Shown here piece by piece: positions 38,601 to 47,964 of a stretch of 64,000 bases of DNA. The stretch spans positions 1 to 64,000 of the forward strand of contig VZRR01012569.1 in NCBI GenBank assembly GCA_013398015.1, given 5' to 3'. The notes beneath the pieces are model-generated. The model was not told the origin of the DNA, did not search any database, and saw only the letters and a list, made by a program, of their open reading frames with translations. Each line of letters opens with the position of its first letter. The stretch's first letter is position 1. Source of the stretch: Oreocharis arfaki. Its lineage: Eukaryota > Chordata > Aves > Passeriformes > Paramythiidae. Made by a program: the position numbers and the translations under genes.

Positions 38601-41600
38601 ACAGAGTTGGAAACTTAAATCTGCTGGCAAAAATGCAGTGTATCTATTGTGGAATTGCCCTGATGACATGAGCTCCTTCCTTGGATGGATTTTAAGTGAG
38701 AACACTGCTCTCTGGGCATCTCTTCCCACTATTCAATTCGTGCCTGTGATGGGCTGCTACCCCTGTGCGGCATCAGCACTAAAGGAAATCATTATTTTAG
38801 CTCTCATTTGCGGCACAAATAGAAAGCCCCATGGAGCCAGCGCCCCCCACAGTGCCCTGTAGCTTTTCTGGTGGTCAGTGAACAGCCAGGGTGGAGTTGC
38901 CAGCCTTTCCCTGTGCCTGGAGACAACGCCAGGGAGGCATTGGCCGAGCCCCTTGCGTAAAAGACAAGCAGTGGCAGCATTTCATCAAAGCACACACACA
39001 GCCTGCTGCTGCTTTTCTTCCTCTGCCCCAGCACTGAGGGGAGGGGGAACCAGCTGATGCAGCATTCCTGAGAGCTTTATCAGAAAAAATACATCTGTAT
39101 TTGAAGAAAGAGGTTGTGGACAGGGCCAAGGTTGGTGGTATTGAATTAACCTTCCCCGACCAAAGGGAAGAGCTTCCGCAAGCTCTGTCTGAAGGAGCCC
39201 TGCTGTGCTGCTGTTGTGTACTCATTCTAACAAATCAAGATCTCCTGAGCTTCCAAGTATTGATATGACCAGACTGGACAGGGCTTGGAGCAACCTGGTC
39301 TAATGGAAGGTGTCCCTGCCCCTGGCAGGAGATTGGAATCAGATTTGCTTTAATGCCCCTTCCAACCCAAACCATTCTACAGTTCCGGGCCTCATTGCAA
39401 CAAACCACTTCAGGTGTTTCCCAACAAGCTGCTTTTCAAGTATTTTTAATATAAATTGCTTGTAAAGAGTGCAAAAATCTCAGCGGTTTCTTTTGAGGTA
39501 ACACCAACCCGGCTCCTTCAAACGCAGCATGCTCTGGTTTATAGTGGGAGCTCTTGAGTCTGTAGATCCTCCACTTGAGGGCAGTTCCTGAGGACACCCA
39601 TTTTGTCCAAAAAATCAAAGTTTTCCTCCCTCTTGGATTCAACTGCTGAGCCCCAGCCCAAGCTTAGAGCAAAGGCTGATGAGGGACAGAGCTGTCCCTC
39701 TGCCCCAGCAGTGTCCAGGCCAGCTCCCCAGCACAGCCACAGCTCGTCCCACTCCGCTCACAGAGACGAAAAGCGACCCGAGCGTTGCTCCTGCTGCCCA
39801 TCGATCCCATTGCCTTAGGCTTTAAGATGAACTTTTGTCTGTGTTCCTTCCCCCAGAATACGACGTCGTGGGCTACCACAACAAAAGCCAGCTGTCGAGC
39901 AAGCCCAGAGATGTGCTTCAGATGGGCAAGAGCATTTGTGAGGGCTACGCCGAGCTCTTCGAACATATGTGCAGGTAAATTGAGTTCAGAAACATTCAAT
40001 GCCAGGGAGAGTTAACTTTCCTTGTCATCTCCATGCCTATCCTGGCTGCCTTTGCATTGACTGATGTGACTTTAAGCAGGACATGGAACTTTAGCTTTCA
40101 AACCATGCTGTGGAAAAACAGCAAGCCCTAGAAAGGTCAATTTTGCTCCCTCCCCCACTCCCTCCACCCTCCTCCCCAGCATAATTTACTTGGTGCCATC
40201 TGCTGAGCTTCGCATTGCATTAACATAATGGCAGATGAAAACACGGAGCTAATTTGATTAGAAGAAGTAGGATTTTCCTTGGAGTATCTGGATGTGAAGG
40301 TTAAAAGCATCGCAAGACTTGAACAAGAAGTGCTGTCTCCAACATGCTCCCTTGCAAGAGGTAGGCAGAGTCCCAGGAGGGACTTTCCCCAAACCCTCTG
40401 GAGATGCCCTGCCCCCTCCAGGAACACCCCAGGGACACCGCATTGCACTTACCACGCTGTTTTCTGTGGCCAAGCTCAAGGTACAGCACTCTTGAGGCCA
40501 ATATTGCAATTCCCGTTTTGTAGCCACGTTGGCATTTAATGACTAAAATCCTTTCTTTTGCCAACAAAATCTCGTGGACTTCTCTGGGGATTGGTCACCT
40601 AAACTTCCCCCACAGAGCAGGGCTTTACAGTCACAAAGCCATTTCTAAGAAGAGGCTGCCCCTTCCTCGGTTGGGAGCACAGGGATGCAGCCCAAATTCC
40701 TTCTCCCTCACGTTTCTCCAACCCAGTAAGGAAAGGAGATGGCTGCTGCACAGGGTTACCCCCAAAATCCACAGCAAGGAAAGCAATGAAGGTGCTTGGA
40801 GAGTTTGGGGATCAGCCTTAGGCAGAAGGGTTGCCCAAAAGGAGAACACTGGACCTGACAACTCAGGGACAGGAGATTGGAAGGGACTTCCTAAAGTCAT
40901 CCTAAGGGGGTGGGCTTGCAAGGTGGCTCTCCCAGGGAGCAGCTTCCATTCCCTTGGAAAAATCACAGAGCAGTTACTAATAGCACGTGGAAGTAACAAT
41001 TGGCTTTCCACACCATTCAAAAGGATTTGAGAAGGTTTTCACCATTGAACAGACAAAATCTACAGGGAAAAGTAGAGATTTTTAAAAATCCCCAGCACAC
41101 TGTGCCAGATGCTGAAGTGGTAAATGCTTCCAGCCAACAACATATCCCACAACGCTGTTTGGTCCATTCCAACCCAAACCATTCTATGATATTGGATCTT
41201 GTTTTCTAAAGAGTAAAGAAATAGGATGGTGAAGTATACATTTATAGCTGCATCCTATGGAACAGTTATTAGCAGTTAGAAGGGGGGAATTTGCATCTGT
41301 TCATTAAAAAGCATATGCTTAGTTCATTAAAAGCATTAATCTTTCCAAGGATATCTCTGACTATTTAAAGGCTCTGTTGATTTACTCGCTGTTCTTCAGT
41401 TCCAGGCTGATTAGTCACTATGTGATTCAGGAAACCTCCCAGTCATCCAGGCTATTATATTGTCAAATATTAGCAAAATGTTTAGCTCCTGTCCTGAAAA
41501 ACTGTATTGAAAGACAACAGCCTTTTCTTACAGAGAGATCTCCTCATCCCTTCCTCCCATGCTCTGTTCTGCTCTTACGCTGAGTCTAAGCAGAAGGGAA

Positions 41601-44600
41601 GGAGGCAAAGAGCTCTCATCTTACAGAAAGGCTTTTCAGAGCCAGATTTTGGGGGGAAAGGTGTTTTAACATGCCTTTCTTCCCTAGCTCCTGTGAGGGA
41701 ACCTGAACAAACAACCCAATTTGCCAGTCACCAGGAGTCCCCCCGAAGGTCCTGCTGAAGGCAAGGGCTGACATTGATTGAGTCCTACTTGTCCCAGTGC
41801 CAGAGGGAACAATTCCTTTTGCAGACACAACACTGTCACCTCTGACCACAGCTTTGGCAGCCAGACTTCTTCCCATTAGCTGAGATTCCTGTCAGAGAGG
41901 AGAGGTGGGCACGGATAGCGGGAGCTGGCCATACGGCATCACTTCCCAGACATCAGGTGTGATAGCAATGAATGCAAACACAGGCTCCTGACCAATATTT
42001 CAGCAGCACTTATCAAGTACTGGCTTCTCAGCTGACAAGCAGACTCGAGGAGGCAGCATGGCTGAGTGAAGCAGTGCAAATTCATGAATCCAATTTAGGG
42101 CAAACCTCACAGCCTGGAATTAGGGAGACACTCGCTCACCAGAGTTAGTGATGAAGGCACAACAATTATTTTCCCAGGAGAGGCTTCAGCAGCTTTGGGA
42201 GCAAAGCTGGCCTCACTGCCTGAAAGGGATCTGACCACTTAGCTAGCTGCTCCTTCTTCATAACCCAGCTGTAAATATTCCAGATTTCACATCCTCTTGC
42301 TTCTCCCATTTCCTGCAGGCAGTAGCTTTCCTTCTTTTCAGGCACAGAGGCGTACACTTACCTACCACAAGCATAAACCATTCTGTCTCCTGGAGAAGCC
42401 AGATTTGCTCCTTTTTCAGATGAAATGATCGAAGTCAACCTAAAATCAAAGGGAAGAAGATGCCATTGAATTCCAGTGACACCTGTAGTGAGAGTCAGAC
42501 TATTTCCTACTGTTTTTGAGGCAGAAAAGCAACTTTGTGTTTAATCTCCTTGCTGCACCAAGCAAATATTGCTAACTGTTTCTTAATTCAGTTCTTCCAC
42601 TCCATTTTGCATCTAGGTCATCTTCAACCTCACACTGCCACTTCAATCAATTCTGGAGATCTTCCCAATCTTCTCTCTGCCTGCTTAATTTATCTGTATA
42701 AAGTCATTGACACAAGAAGAGGGGCGTGAGTGCCCTTTTCACCAACACAGAATTGCTCCTTTACAGGATGTTTTAGCTTGGATTTTTGTCTGCCCATTAC
42801 TAGAGAGACCAGTTTAAATGCTTTGGTCTTTATTTTGGGAACTTTGAACCCATCCAAGCACAAACTCTTCTTGCTGCTTTGCCAACGTTCACTGTAATTG
42901 AGAACATCCTGAGAGTAGAACTTGTCCCTTAATGTTCCCTCTGAATATCCCAGCTAACAAGAATGTCTAGAGAAGCCTAGAAGGATTAGATGCCAATCCC
43001 CGTGAAATTAGTGGGAATTTGGTACTTAGCTCCTCAAAACTCCTAGGATCAAATATTCCCTAAAGCTCCCAGGCCAGCTCCTAGTCTCAGTTACATCATG
43101 CAAATCCAAGCTCTCACCAGTCTTGTCAGTGGAGTTTTTCCAGATCTACTGCTCAGCTCCATGTTAGAATTTGACTCACAGGGGCCTGCAGGCTGGCAAA
43201 GGCTTTCCAGGCCACCTGCAGCACCAGGTTTCTCCGTGGCATTCCTTCCAGCCTGGCCTGTTTGTTCTGGATACTCATGGAACAAGCAGTGCCCACTATC
43301 GCTGCTCCGTCCTCTCCTTTGCTGAAGTGCCCACCTCCCCTGGAAACCAGCATCCTCTCCCTGGAAAAAGCAGCCCTCCCTACAAGCTCCACTGCACTGC
43401 CAATTGACAGCCAGTATCTGTTATCAGGCCTCCACTTCTTAACAACCATGCTAATTATCTTCCCCATAAATATCACTTTTCTCCTGAGCTAAACCCACAT
43501 TATGCAGACAATCTCGCTCTGGAAGCCTGCACACTTTATTACTTAAGGTAGTTGTTCCATTTAACACACTTCTCAATGAAGAAGAAAAATGTCAATGCTG
43601 TCCTACACAAAAGACAACGCTCCAAGTGAAGCAATTTTAGATTAATGGTGAAATAAGATGCCAATGTTAGAATCCATCAGCAGAGAGCTTATTAACACAC
43701 AGTGCTTATTTAAATCTTATTTACACATCCACGCAGGTATTCATCATGTTTTTAGAAAGAGACTATTTAATCATTTCTACCCTGGGCAAGCACAAGCTCA
43801 TTCTTTCAGGAAACTAAATCAGCATCCACAATCCCGTGAGGTCTGAGATACCTTAGCTGGTGTCAAACACCAGGCCCTCAGTCACAGGGAGAGAACAGCC
43901 TGTGCTTTTAATTTATAATTACATGGGCTAATTGTGGACAGCAGCAAAGGGATTCCACTGAGTAACGAGACAGAGAGCAATTAAGCACACTTTATCTTTG
44001 TCATCCTCTAATAGTGCTGAATTGATGGTGCATCAGGCAGAAAGACTTGGAATATGCAAAAATTGGGAAGGAAAAGGCCTTTCCTCCAGCAGGGTGCGGA
44101 GTCCCTGTGCAAAGGCTACAAAAACAAACAGCCCCACCCCACACCTCAGGCATCATCACCTTTTCTCCTTCCCCAGAAGTACCTGACAGGTTTAAAACAG
44201 AACTCTCCTGCTGCAGCTTATTATTTCCTTTCAGTCTTGCAGGGATTCAGTGCAAGAAGCTCTCAGGATACGCCAAGGGACACGGGTACAAGACAGGGCA
44301 GACCTTTACAGGGGACTCTGACCATGCCTGGAACGCCGTCTACCTTGAGGGAAGGTGGCATTTACTGGACAGCACCTGGGGAAGTGGTTCTGTGGATGAT
44401 TCCTTCACCAAGTTCACCTACAGGTAAAGAACTCCCTCTATCTTAGTACACAAACCCTCCACGAAGGCAGAAGGAAAGCTGATGGGATTGACAAACCAAA
44501 CAGACGCGTTTGGTGCCACAGGAAGACCCAAGGCCATGAGCGAGGTACCCAGCTCCCTGTACAAGGCATGGAGCATGGTCTGCAGAGAGGCAGCAGCCCT

Positions 44601-46947
44601 GAGCAGCAAGTCACTAACTGCTGAAAGCCAACTGGGTTTGCTTATCACACCTTCAGTTTAGGCAACAGTCTGTAGCACTCGATTCACAGCGTTTGTGAAT
44701 GAATTGCAGTCAATACCCAGTGCCTCTCTCTTTTTCCAGGAGCCTGTGGGTGCAAGGGAACAGTGCAAATACCCAGGGTTTATCCCAAAGCTCAGCATTT
44801 GCCCTGGAGACAGAAGACCAGAGCTCAGGTTATTTCCCTGCCTGGGGAATTTCAAACCCACAGATCTTGGTTTATCAGCAGCTCAAACTACTCCAACATC
44901 CTCCTGCTGAAACCACTACCCCTGTGCGGGGGAAGAATTCAGTATTTGTAATTACTCATTTTCCCTCATTTCTCCCTTTTCCCAGGTACAATGAGTTTTA
45001 CTTTCTGACTCACCCGGCCCTGTTCATTAACAATCACTTCCCAGATAACAGTAACTGGCAGCTTCTTAAGCCCACGCTGACGCTGAAGGAGTTTGAGAAC
45101 AACATGCTGCACAACAGCAACTTCTACATGCTGGGGCTGCTGGCCGTACACCCGGAGACTCCCATCATCCAAACAGGTAACAGAGAAGCCACAGAGCATC
45201 TTCCCTCATGCATCCCACATCCAACACACACCACTGAGCACCTCTTCAGGCAATTCTGAGCAACCTGAGTGAGTCCAGCAGCTCTTTTAACATAAAACCA
45301 CTCAGGTGCCATGACTGAACAACAAGGTCCACATTTAAGACCCCCCTCCCTTGGATTTTCCAAGAGCTGCAGGAATTTAACTGGATGGCTAATCTGTGAG
45401 TGCTAAGAACAGAGTTAATACTTAAGGACATCAACATTTTAGGACTAAACGAAGACTTCAAGCTGTTTGGGAACAGGCTCACAGGGAGGTAGATGAGTCT
45501 CATATCCACATACTGGAGAGCTCCTGCACTTTGAAGCTCCTGGGAGCAGCTACTGGGCTGGCAATCAGCTCTAATCATCTCTAATTCAGCCCTTCATGAT
45601 CACAGAATAGCAGAAGTCCATAATGGTTTGGGTTGGAAGGAACCTTGAAGCCCATCTCATTCCAACCCCCCACCATGGGCAGGTACACCACCTACTAGAC
45701 CAGGTTGCCCCAAACCCCATCCAATCTGGTCTGATGGTACTTTCAGTTATATTTCACACAGGCTTGCACATTCTATCAGACCCCAGCTCCATGGCAGGGT
45801 GTATCAGAAGAAGACAAATGCACATCTCCCAAAGAAAGGCCACTCTCATTCTTTCTGAGGGACACTGGTCTATGCAGAGAGCTGACAAGCTATGACCTGC
45901 CAGTTGCAGCTCTTGGTTTTACTGCTTGAGAAACAGCAATTTATTGGGCCAGATTAGCCTTCTCAGAACAAGGGGTACATGCAAAAACTGTGCTGATACT
46001 CCCATGCAGCCTCTTTGCTTTTGTATTTCCTAGTAAATGGAAAAGCCTCTGTATCCGTGGACTGCCGTTCTGGCACATTATTTATGTTTAAGCTGAAGGG
46101 AACAGATGAACACGGCTTGATGACTTTGAAAAAACACGGGATGGAGCTGGATATCTACCCACAGAACACAGGGAGTCACAAGCTGGAGATCTTTGCTAAG
46201 CCCTCCAAGGCCGAGGCTTCGGATGACGTCTACAAGTGCGTGGTGGAGTACGTGGTGGAGTGCGGGTCTGTGGATAGGGACATGCGCTTCCCCAAGGACC
46301 TGCACCAGCCCGTCGGGCCGAGCTGGTTCTCGGAGCGCCAGGGCTTCCTGCGGCCGTCACACCCCGAGCCCGTCCTGCACACCAACGACGGGCGCTGCTC
46401 CCTCACCTTCACCCTGAGCAAGAACATCAGCGTCCTGACCTCGCTGCACACCGACGGCAGCAGCCTCGCGGAGGACATGGGCCGGCGGCACGTGCTGCAG
46501 ATCCACCGCGGGAACCAGATTGAGCTGAAGGTCCATCTCCCGCACTCAGGGAGCTTCGTTCTCAAAATCTACTCCAAGAAGAAGTCAGACCCTGGTAATT
46601 ACGACTACATCTTCAACTACCTCATCAGGTGCCCGAACACGGAGGTGAAGTGGCCAGCCTTCCCCAAGAGCTACAGCAAGTGGCTGCAAGACTACGAGAT
46701 CCTGGAGCCGCTCTCGGGCCTGCTGCCGGCCAACCGCAACGTCCAGTTCAAACTCAAAATGCACGGCGTCACCAAGGTGCTGGTGCAGGCGGAGGCAGGG
46801 AACACCTACCCTCTCACCCAGAACAGGGACTGCTGGGAGGGAACCTGCAACACCTCGGGGTGCAGAGAGGTGGTTGTGATGGTGCACGAGAATGCCAACC
46901 ACAGCTTCTACTCGCAAGTCCTCAAATACGAAGTCGAGACCCAGTAA
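29286..46947 (+). CDS. KY: KY, kyphoscoliosis peptidase; complete coding span, 12 exons
   Basis: Joining exons 29286-29409, 30369-30431, 32396-32458, 34084-34158, 34277-34309, 34910-34960, 36693-36775, 37131-37239, 39857-39974, 44235-44423, 44986-45176 and 46034-46947 gives 2013 nt, a 670-residue protein plus stop; human KY is of very similar length (about 660). Every border is GT-AG and the phases close. Seen: a variable N-terminus (1-136), then a transglutaminase-like core with Cys228 (SICEGYAELF), His270 (SDHAWNAVYL) and Asp285 (LLDSTWGSG), then a long C-terminal region containing GPSWF at about 461-465. Known for the family: KY is a muscle-enriched, Z-disc-associated putative cysteine peptidase linked to filamin C turnover; its loss causes the ky mouse phenotype and human myofibrillar myopathy. 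The ATG at 29286 has a strong Kozak context (ACCATGG); the in-frame ATG at 29277 is weaker. Convergent neighbour: CEP63. Confidence 0.95.
30369..30431 (+). CDS. KY: KY coding exon 2 (63 nt, phase 1-1)
   Basis: Acceptor TCTTACAG|G and donor AATG|GTACGT. In the only phase compatible with exon 1 it reads G-LEGDGNGNSRSQPRWGTDHN. The low-complexity, polar sequence matches the poorly conserved N-terminal part of KY. The length is a multiple of three with equal phases, so skipping keeps the frame. Confidence 0.75.
32396..32458 (+). CDS. KY: KY coding exon 3 (63 nt, phase 1-1)
   Basis: Pyrimidine-rich acceptor TGTGCCCCCAG|G and consensus donor ACAGAG|GTAAGT. Reads R-R-G-T-A-D-P-C-E-Q-P-P-P after the split glycine codon. 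Phase 0 is also open here but leads to an immediate stop in exon 4, so phase 1 is required. Confidence 0.75.
32644..32727 (+). mobile_element. CR1 LINE, tail fragment in KY intron 3
   Basis: GGCAGGGAGTTGGAACAAGA, GGATCTTTAAGGTCCCTTCC and AACCCAAACCATTCTATGAT. Very little divergence from the usual tail. Confidence 0.92.
33272..33291. repeat. Perfect 8-bp inverted repeat with 4-base loop
   Basis: TTCACTTT, loop TTCT, AAAGTGAA in KY intron 3. Part of this sequence recurs at about 33341-33364 on the far side of a GTA microsatellite. Confidence 0.6.
33313..33339 (+). repeat. (GTA)n microsatellite, one interruption
   Basis: GTAGTAGC followed by repeated AGT units in KY intron 3. Flanked by two similar copies of TTCTAAAGT-AAATGCT-CAGAA. 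Confidence 0.85.
34084..34158 (+). CDS. KY: KY coding exon 4 (75 nt, phase 1-1)
   Basis: Acceptor CTTCTTGCAG|G, donor AAAAG|GTACAG. Reads GTQVTVEIHPEDTSHQLIKR and on, recognisably the conserved GTQLTVEVHP stretch of mammalian KY. This is the best anchor of the N-terminal half. Confidence 0.93.
34277..34309 (+). CDS. KY: KY coding exon 5 (33 nt micro-exon)
   Basis: Acceptor CTTGTTGCAG|G, donor CGAAG|GTGAGG. Encodes SQRLRGCDNE after a split Gly codon, corresponding to the RLQGDKN stretch of human KY. Phase 1 at both ends. Confidence 0.85.
34910..34960 (+). CDS. KY: KY coding exon 6 (51 nt, phase 1-1)
   Basis: Acceptor CTGCTTTGCAG|G with a long T/C tract, donor CACG|GTAACT. Reads FQRTEAPRPPGAEDLH. 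It joins exon 7 directly in frame to give EDLH-VYPWDKSS, parallel to the human KDAH-AYPWD junction. This junction shows that the exon-like element at 35296 is not part of the main message. Confidence 0.88.
35296..35357 (+). other. Cryptic exon-like element in KY intron 6
   Basis: A strong acceptor (TTTCTCTCTCTTTAG|G) opens a frame in the phase of exon 6 (GQCNTSFQGKHRRTEQPVKK), with a possible donor AAACAG|GTGCCG. Its 62 nt would shift exon 7 out of frame and reach TGA after eight codons. Exon 6 joins exon 7 correctly without it. Either a decoy or an alternative poison exon. Confidence 0.35.
36693..36775 (+). CDS. KY: KY coding exon 7
   Basis: Acceptor TTTCTTCTCAG|T, donor GAA|GTAAGT. Encodes YPWDKSSLKSLPVDLQQLKK and LDAYALE, residues 137-164, a highly conserved lead-in to the transglutaminase-like core. 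Enters in phase 1 and leaves in phase 0. Confidence 0.95.
37131..37239 (+). CDS. KY: KY coding exon 8, start of transglutaminase-like core
   Basis: Acceptor CCACACACAG|GTG, donor ATAG|GTAGGC. Encodes residues 165-200, including RTDLEKVRAIWMWICHHI, the helix that precedes the catalytic cysteine segment in this family. Phase 0 to phase 1. Confidence 0.95.
37617..37712 (+). mobile_element. CR1 LINE, tail fragment in KY intron 8
   Basis: AGAAGCAACCTGGTCTAGCA, GAAGGTGTTCCTGCCTGTGG, ACAAGATGATCTTTAAGGTC and CCTTCCCACTCAAACCGTTC. Confidence 0.9.
39266..39385 (+). mobile_element. CR1 LINE, tail fragment in KY intron 8
   Basis: GACTGGACAGGGCTTGGAGC, AACCTGGTCTAATGGAAGGT, GTCCCTGCCCCTGGCAGGAG and TTCCAACCCAAACCATTCTA. 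Confidence 0.9.
39857..39974 (+). CDS. KY: KY coding exon 9, carries catalytic Cys
   Basis: Acceptor TTCCCCCAG|A, donor GCAG|GTAAAT. Encodes residues 201-239 from EYDVVGYH through SICEGYAELFEHMC. Cys228 aligns with the nucleophile position (NCDGYAGLF in human KY). Phase 1 to phase 2. Confidence 0.95.
41160..41192 (+). mobile_element. CR1 LINE, minimal tail remnant
   Basis: Only CCATTCCAACCCAAACCATT and CTATGAT remain, in KY intron 9. Confidence 0.7.
44235..44423 (+). CDS. KY: KY coding exon 10, carries catalytic His and Asp
   Basis: Acceptor TTTCCTTTCAG|T, donor ACAG|GTAAAG. Encodes LAGIQCKKLSGYAKGHGY, then DHAWNAVYLEGRWHLLDSTW. His270 and Asp285 complete the transglutaminase-like triad. 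The split codon at the 5' border gives Ser240, where human KY has Arg. Confidence 0.96.
44986..45176 (+). CDS. KY: KY coding exon 11
   Basis: Acceptor CCCTTTTCCCAG|G, donor ACAG|GTAACA. Encodes YNEFYFLTHPALFINNHFPD through HPETPIIQT (residues 304-366), closely matching the YNEFYFLTHPALF block of KY proteins. Phase 2 to phase 1. Confidence 0.96.
45598..45748 (-). mobile_element. CR1 LINE fragment, reverse, in KY intron 11
   Basis: GATCACAGAATAGCAGAAG, AATGGTTTGGGTTGGAAGGA, CCTTGAAGCCCATCTCATTC and ACCACCTACTAGACCAGGTT, the reverse of the CR1 tail. Confidence 0.92.
46034..46947 (+). CDS. KY: KY coding exon 12, terminal exon with stop
   Basis: Acceptor TATTTCCTAG|T, open to TAA at 46945-46947. 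This single large exon encodes residues 367-670, the whole C-terminal region with HQPVGPSWFSERQGF, a DGRCSLTF segment, EPLSGLLPANRNV and the end KYEVETQ. These are KY hallmarks. The 5' third is unusually CpG- and GC-rich, which is why long antisense frames also stay open here. Confidence 0.97.
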
Positions 46948-47561
46948 CACCCACTCCTTGTTCTTTCACTCACCTGCATGAACCAACCTCCCCAAATGTG
47001 CCCCAAACCAAAGCCTCTTTAGGAGATTGCTCATTCTCTCAACAAAATCTGTTCTTTCAACAAATGCAGGACAACACTTGCAGGCTTTTGCAAGACCATG
47101 GGCTCAAAGATGGTCAAGGAAGCAGAAAATCCTGTTAAGAAAAGGAGCAGCAGTGGAAGACATGAGATAAAACCCTTGCCTACATTTCAGTAACGCTGTC
47201 CAGACAAATATTTAGAAGAAAACAACTGATGGTCTGCAGGGGATTCTGTGCCAGCAGGGATTGCTGATTTCTAAGGTATGGACCATAAGAAAAGTCTTAT
47301 GAGGGCTACTCCAAGAAGAGTTCACCCAGTTATGGGGCAGGATGAAGAAAGTGCACCTTGTTTTGAGCAGCAACTCTGGACACGAGGAACTTCAGGATAT
47401 TTAAACCAAGTTTCTGTATAACTTCAGTCAAGTTGCAAAATACATCCTAGGAGAGAGAAGAGTTAGGAAGAAGATACAACATGAAGTTTCCTTGTGCACT
47501 TCACTGTCTTACAGATTTCAATAGTACTGGAAAGATACTTTTTACACTGACTCTTAAATAC

Positions 47562-47567
47562 AATAAA
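47562..47567 (+). terminator. Poly(A) signal AATAAA, candidate for KY
   Basis: First canonical AATAAA after the KY stop codon, 615 nt downstream, followed by T-rich sequence. Confidence 0.55.
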
Positions 47568-47676
47568 CAAAATCATTTTTACCTTTTTATATTAGAGTAT
47601 TGTAGACACTTTTTCTGCTGTAATTATATCTGAAGCATATGGGTGTTTCCATAACCAAAATTACGGTAAAAATGAG

Positions 47677-47682
47677 AATAAA
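47677..47682 (+). terminator. Poly(A) signal AATAAA, alternative for KY
   Basis: Second canonical AATAAA on the + strand, within GAGAATAAAGTTCTC. Confidence 0.45.
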
Positions 47683-47956
47683 GTTCTCAGAAATCACTCC
47701 TTACTCCAACCTGTCTATGCAATACTGCAGCTATAAACTGAGGGGGTTTCGTGGGACAGGAGGCTGAGTGACATTATTATCATGTAACAAACCATTTGGT
47801 GCTGTACTCTTGGAAAACACACAAGGCAAAGGGGGGCTTCTACTGAATCCCACCACAAATGCACATCCTGAGATGGAGCAACATTTTCATAAACGATTCA
47901 GATGCCTGTGAGCAATAGCATGACCCAAGACGTTTTCTGTTTGAGCTTGAATTGAA

Positions 47957-47962
47957 AATAAA
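47957..47962 (+). terminator. Poly(A) signal AATAAA, distal alternative for KY
   Basis: Third canonical AATAAA, followed by a T/G-rich stretch (CTGTTATGTTTTTG) that resembles a downstream element. Confidence 0.4.
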
Positions 47963-47964
47963 CC

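Larger units (their letters stand above)
46948..47700 (+). other. KY: KY 3' untranslated region (probable extent)
   Basis: Sequence after the KY stop up to just past the second AATAAA. It is AT-rich, has no long open frame with coding character, and carries poly(A) signals at 47562 and 47677. A further signal at 47957 could extend it. The end point is inferred. Confidence 0.55.

Noticed and set aside
46230..46950. Long minus-strand frames (up to 121 codons) opposite the KY last exon
   Set aside because: Antisense shadows of a GC-rich coding exon; no splice sites or recognisable products.
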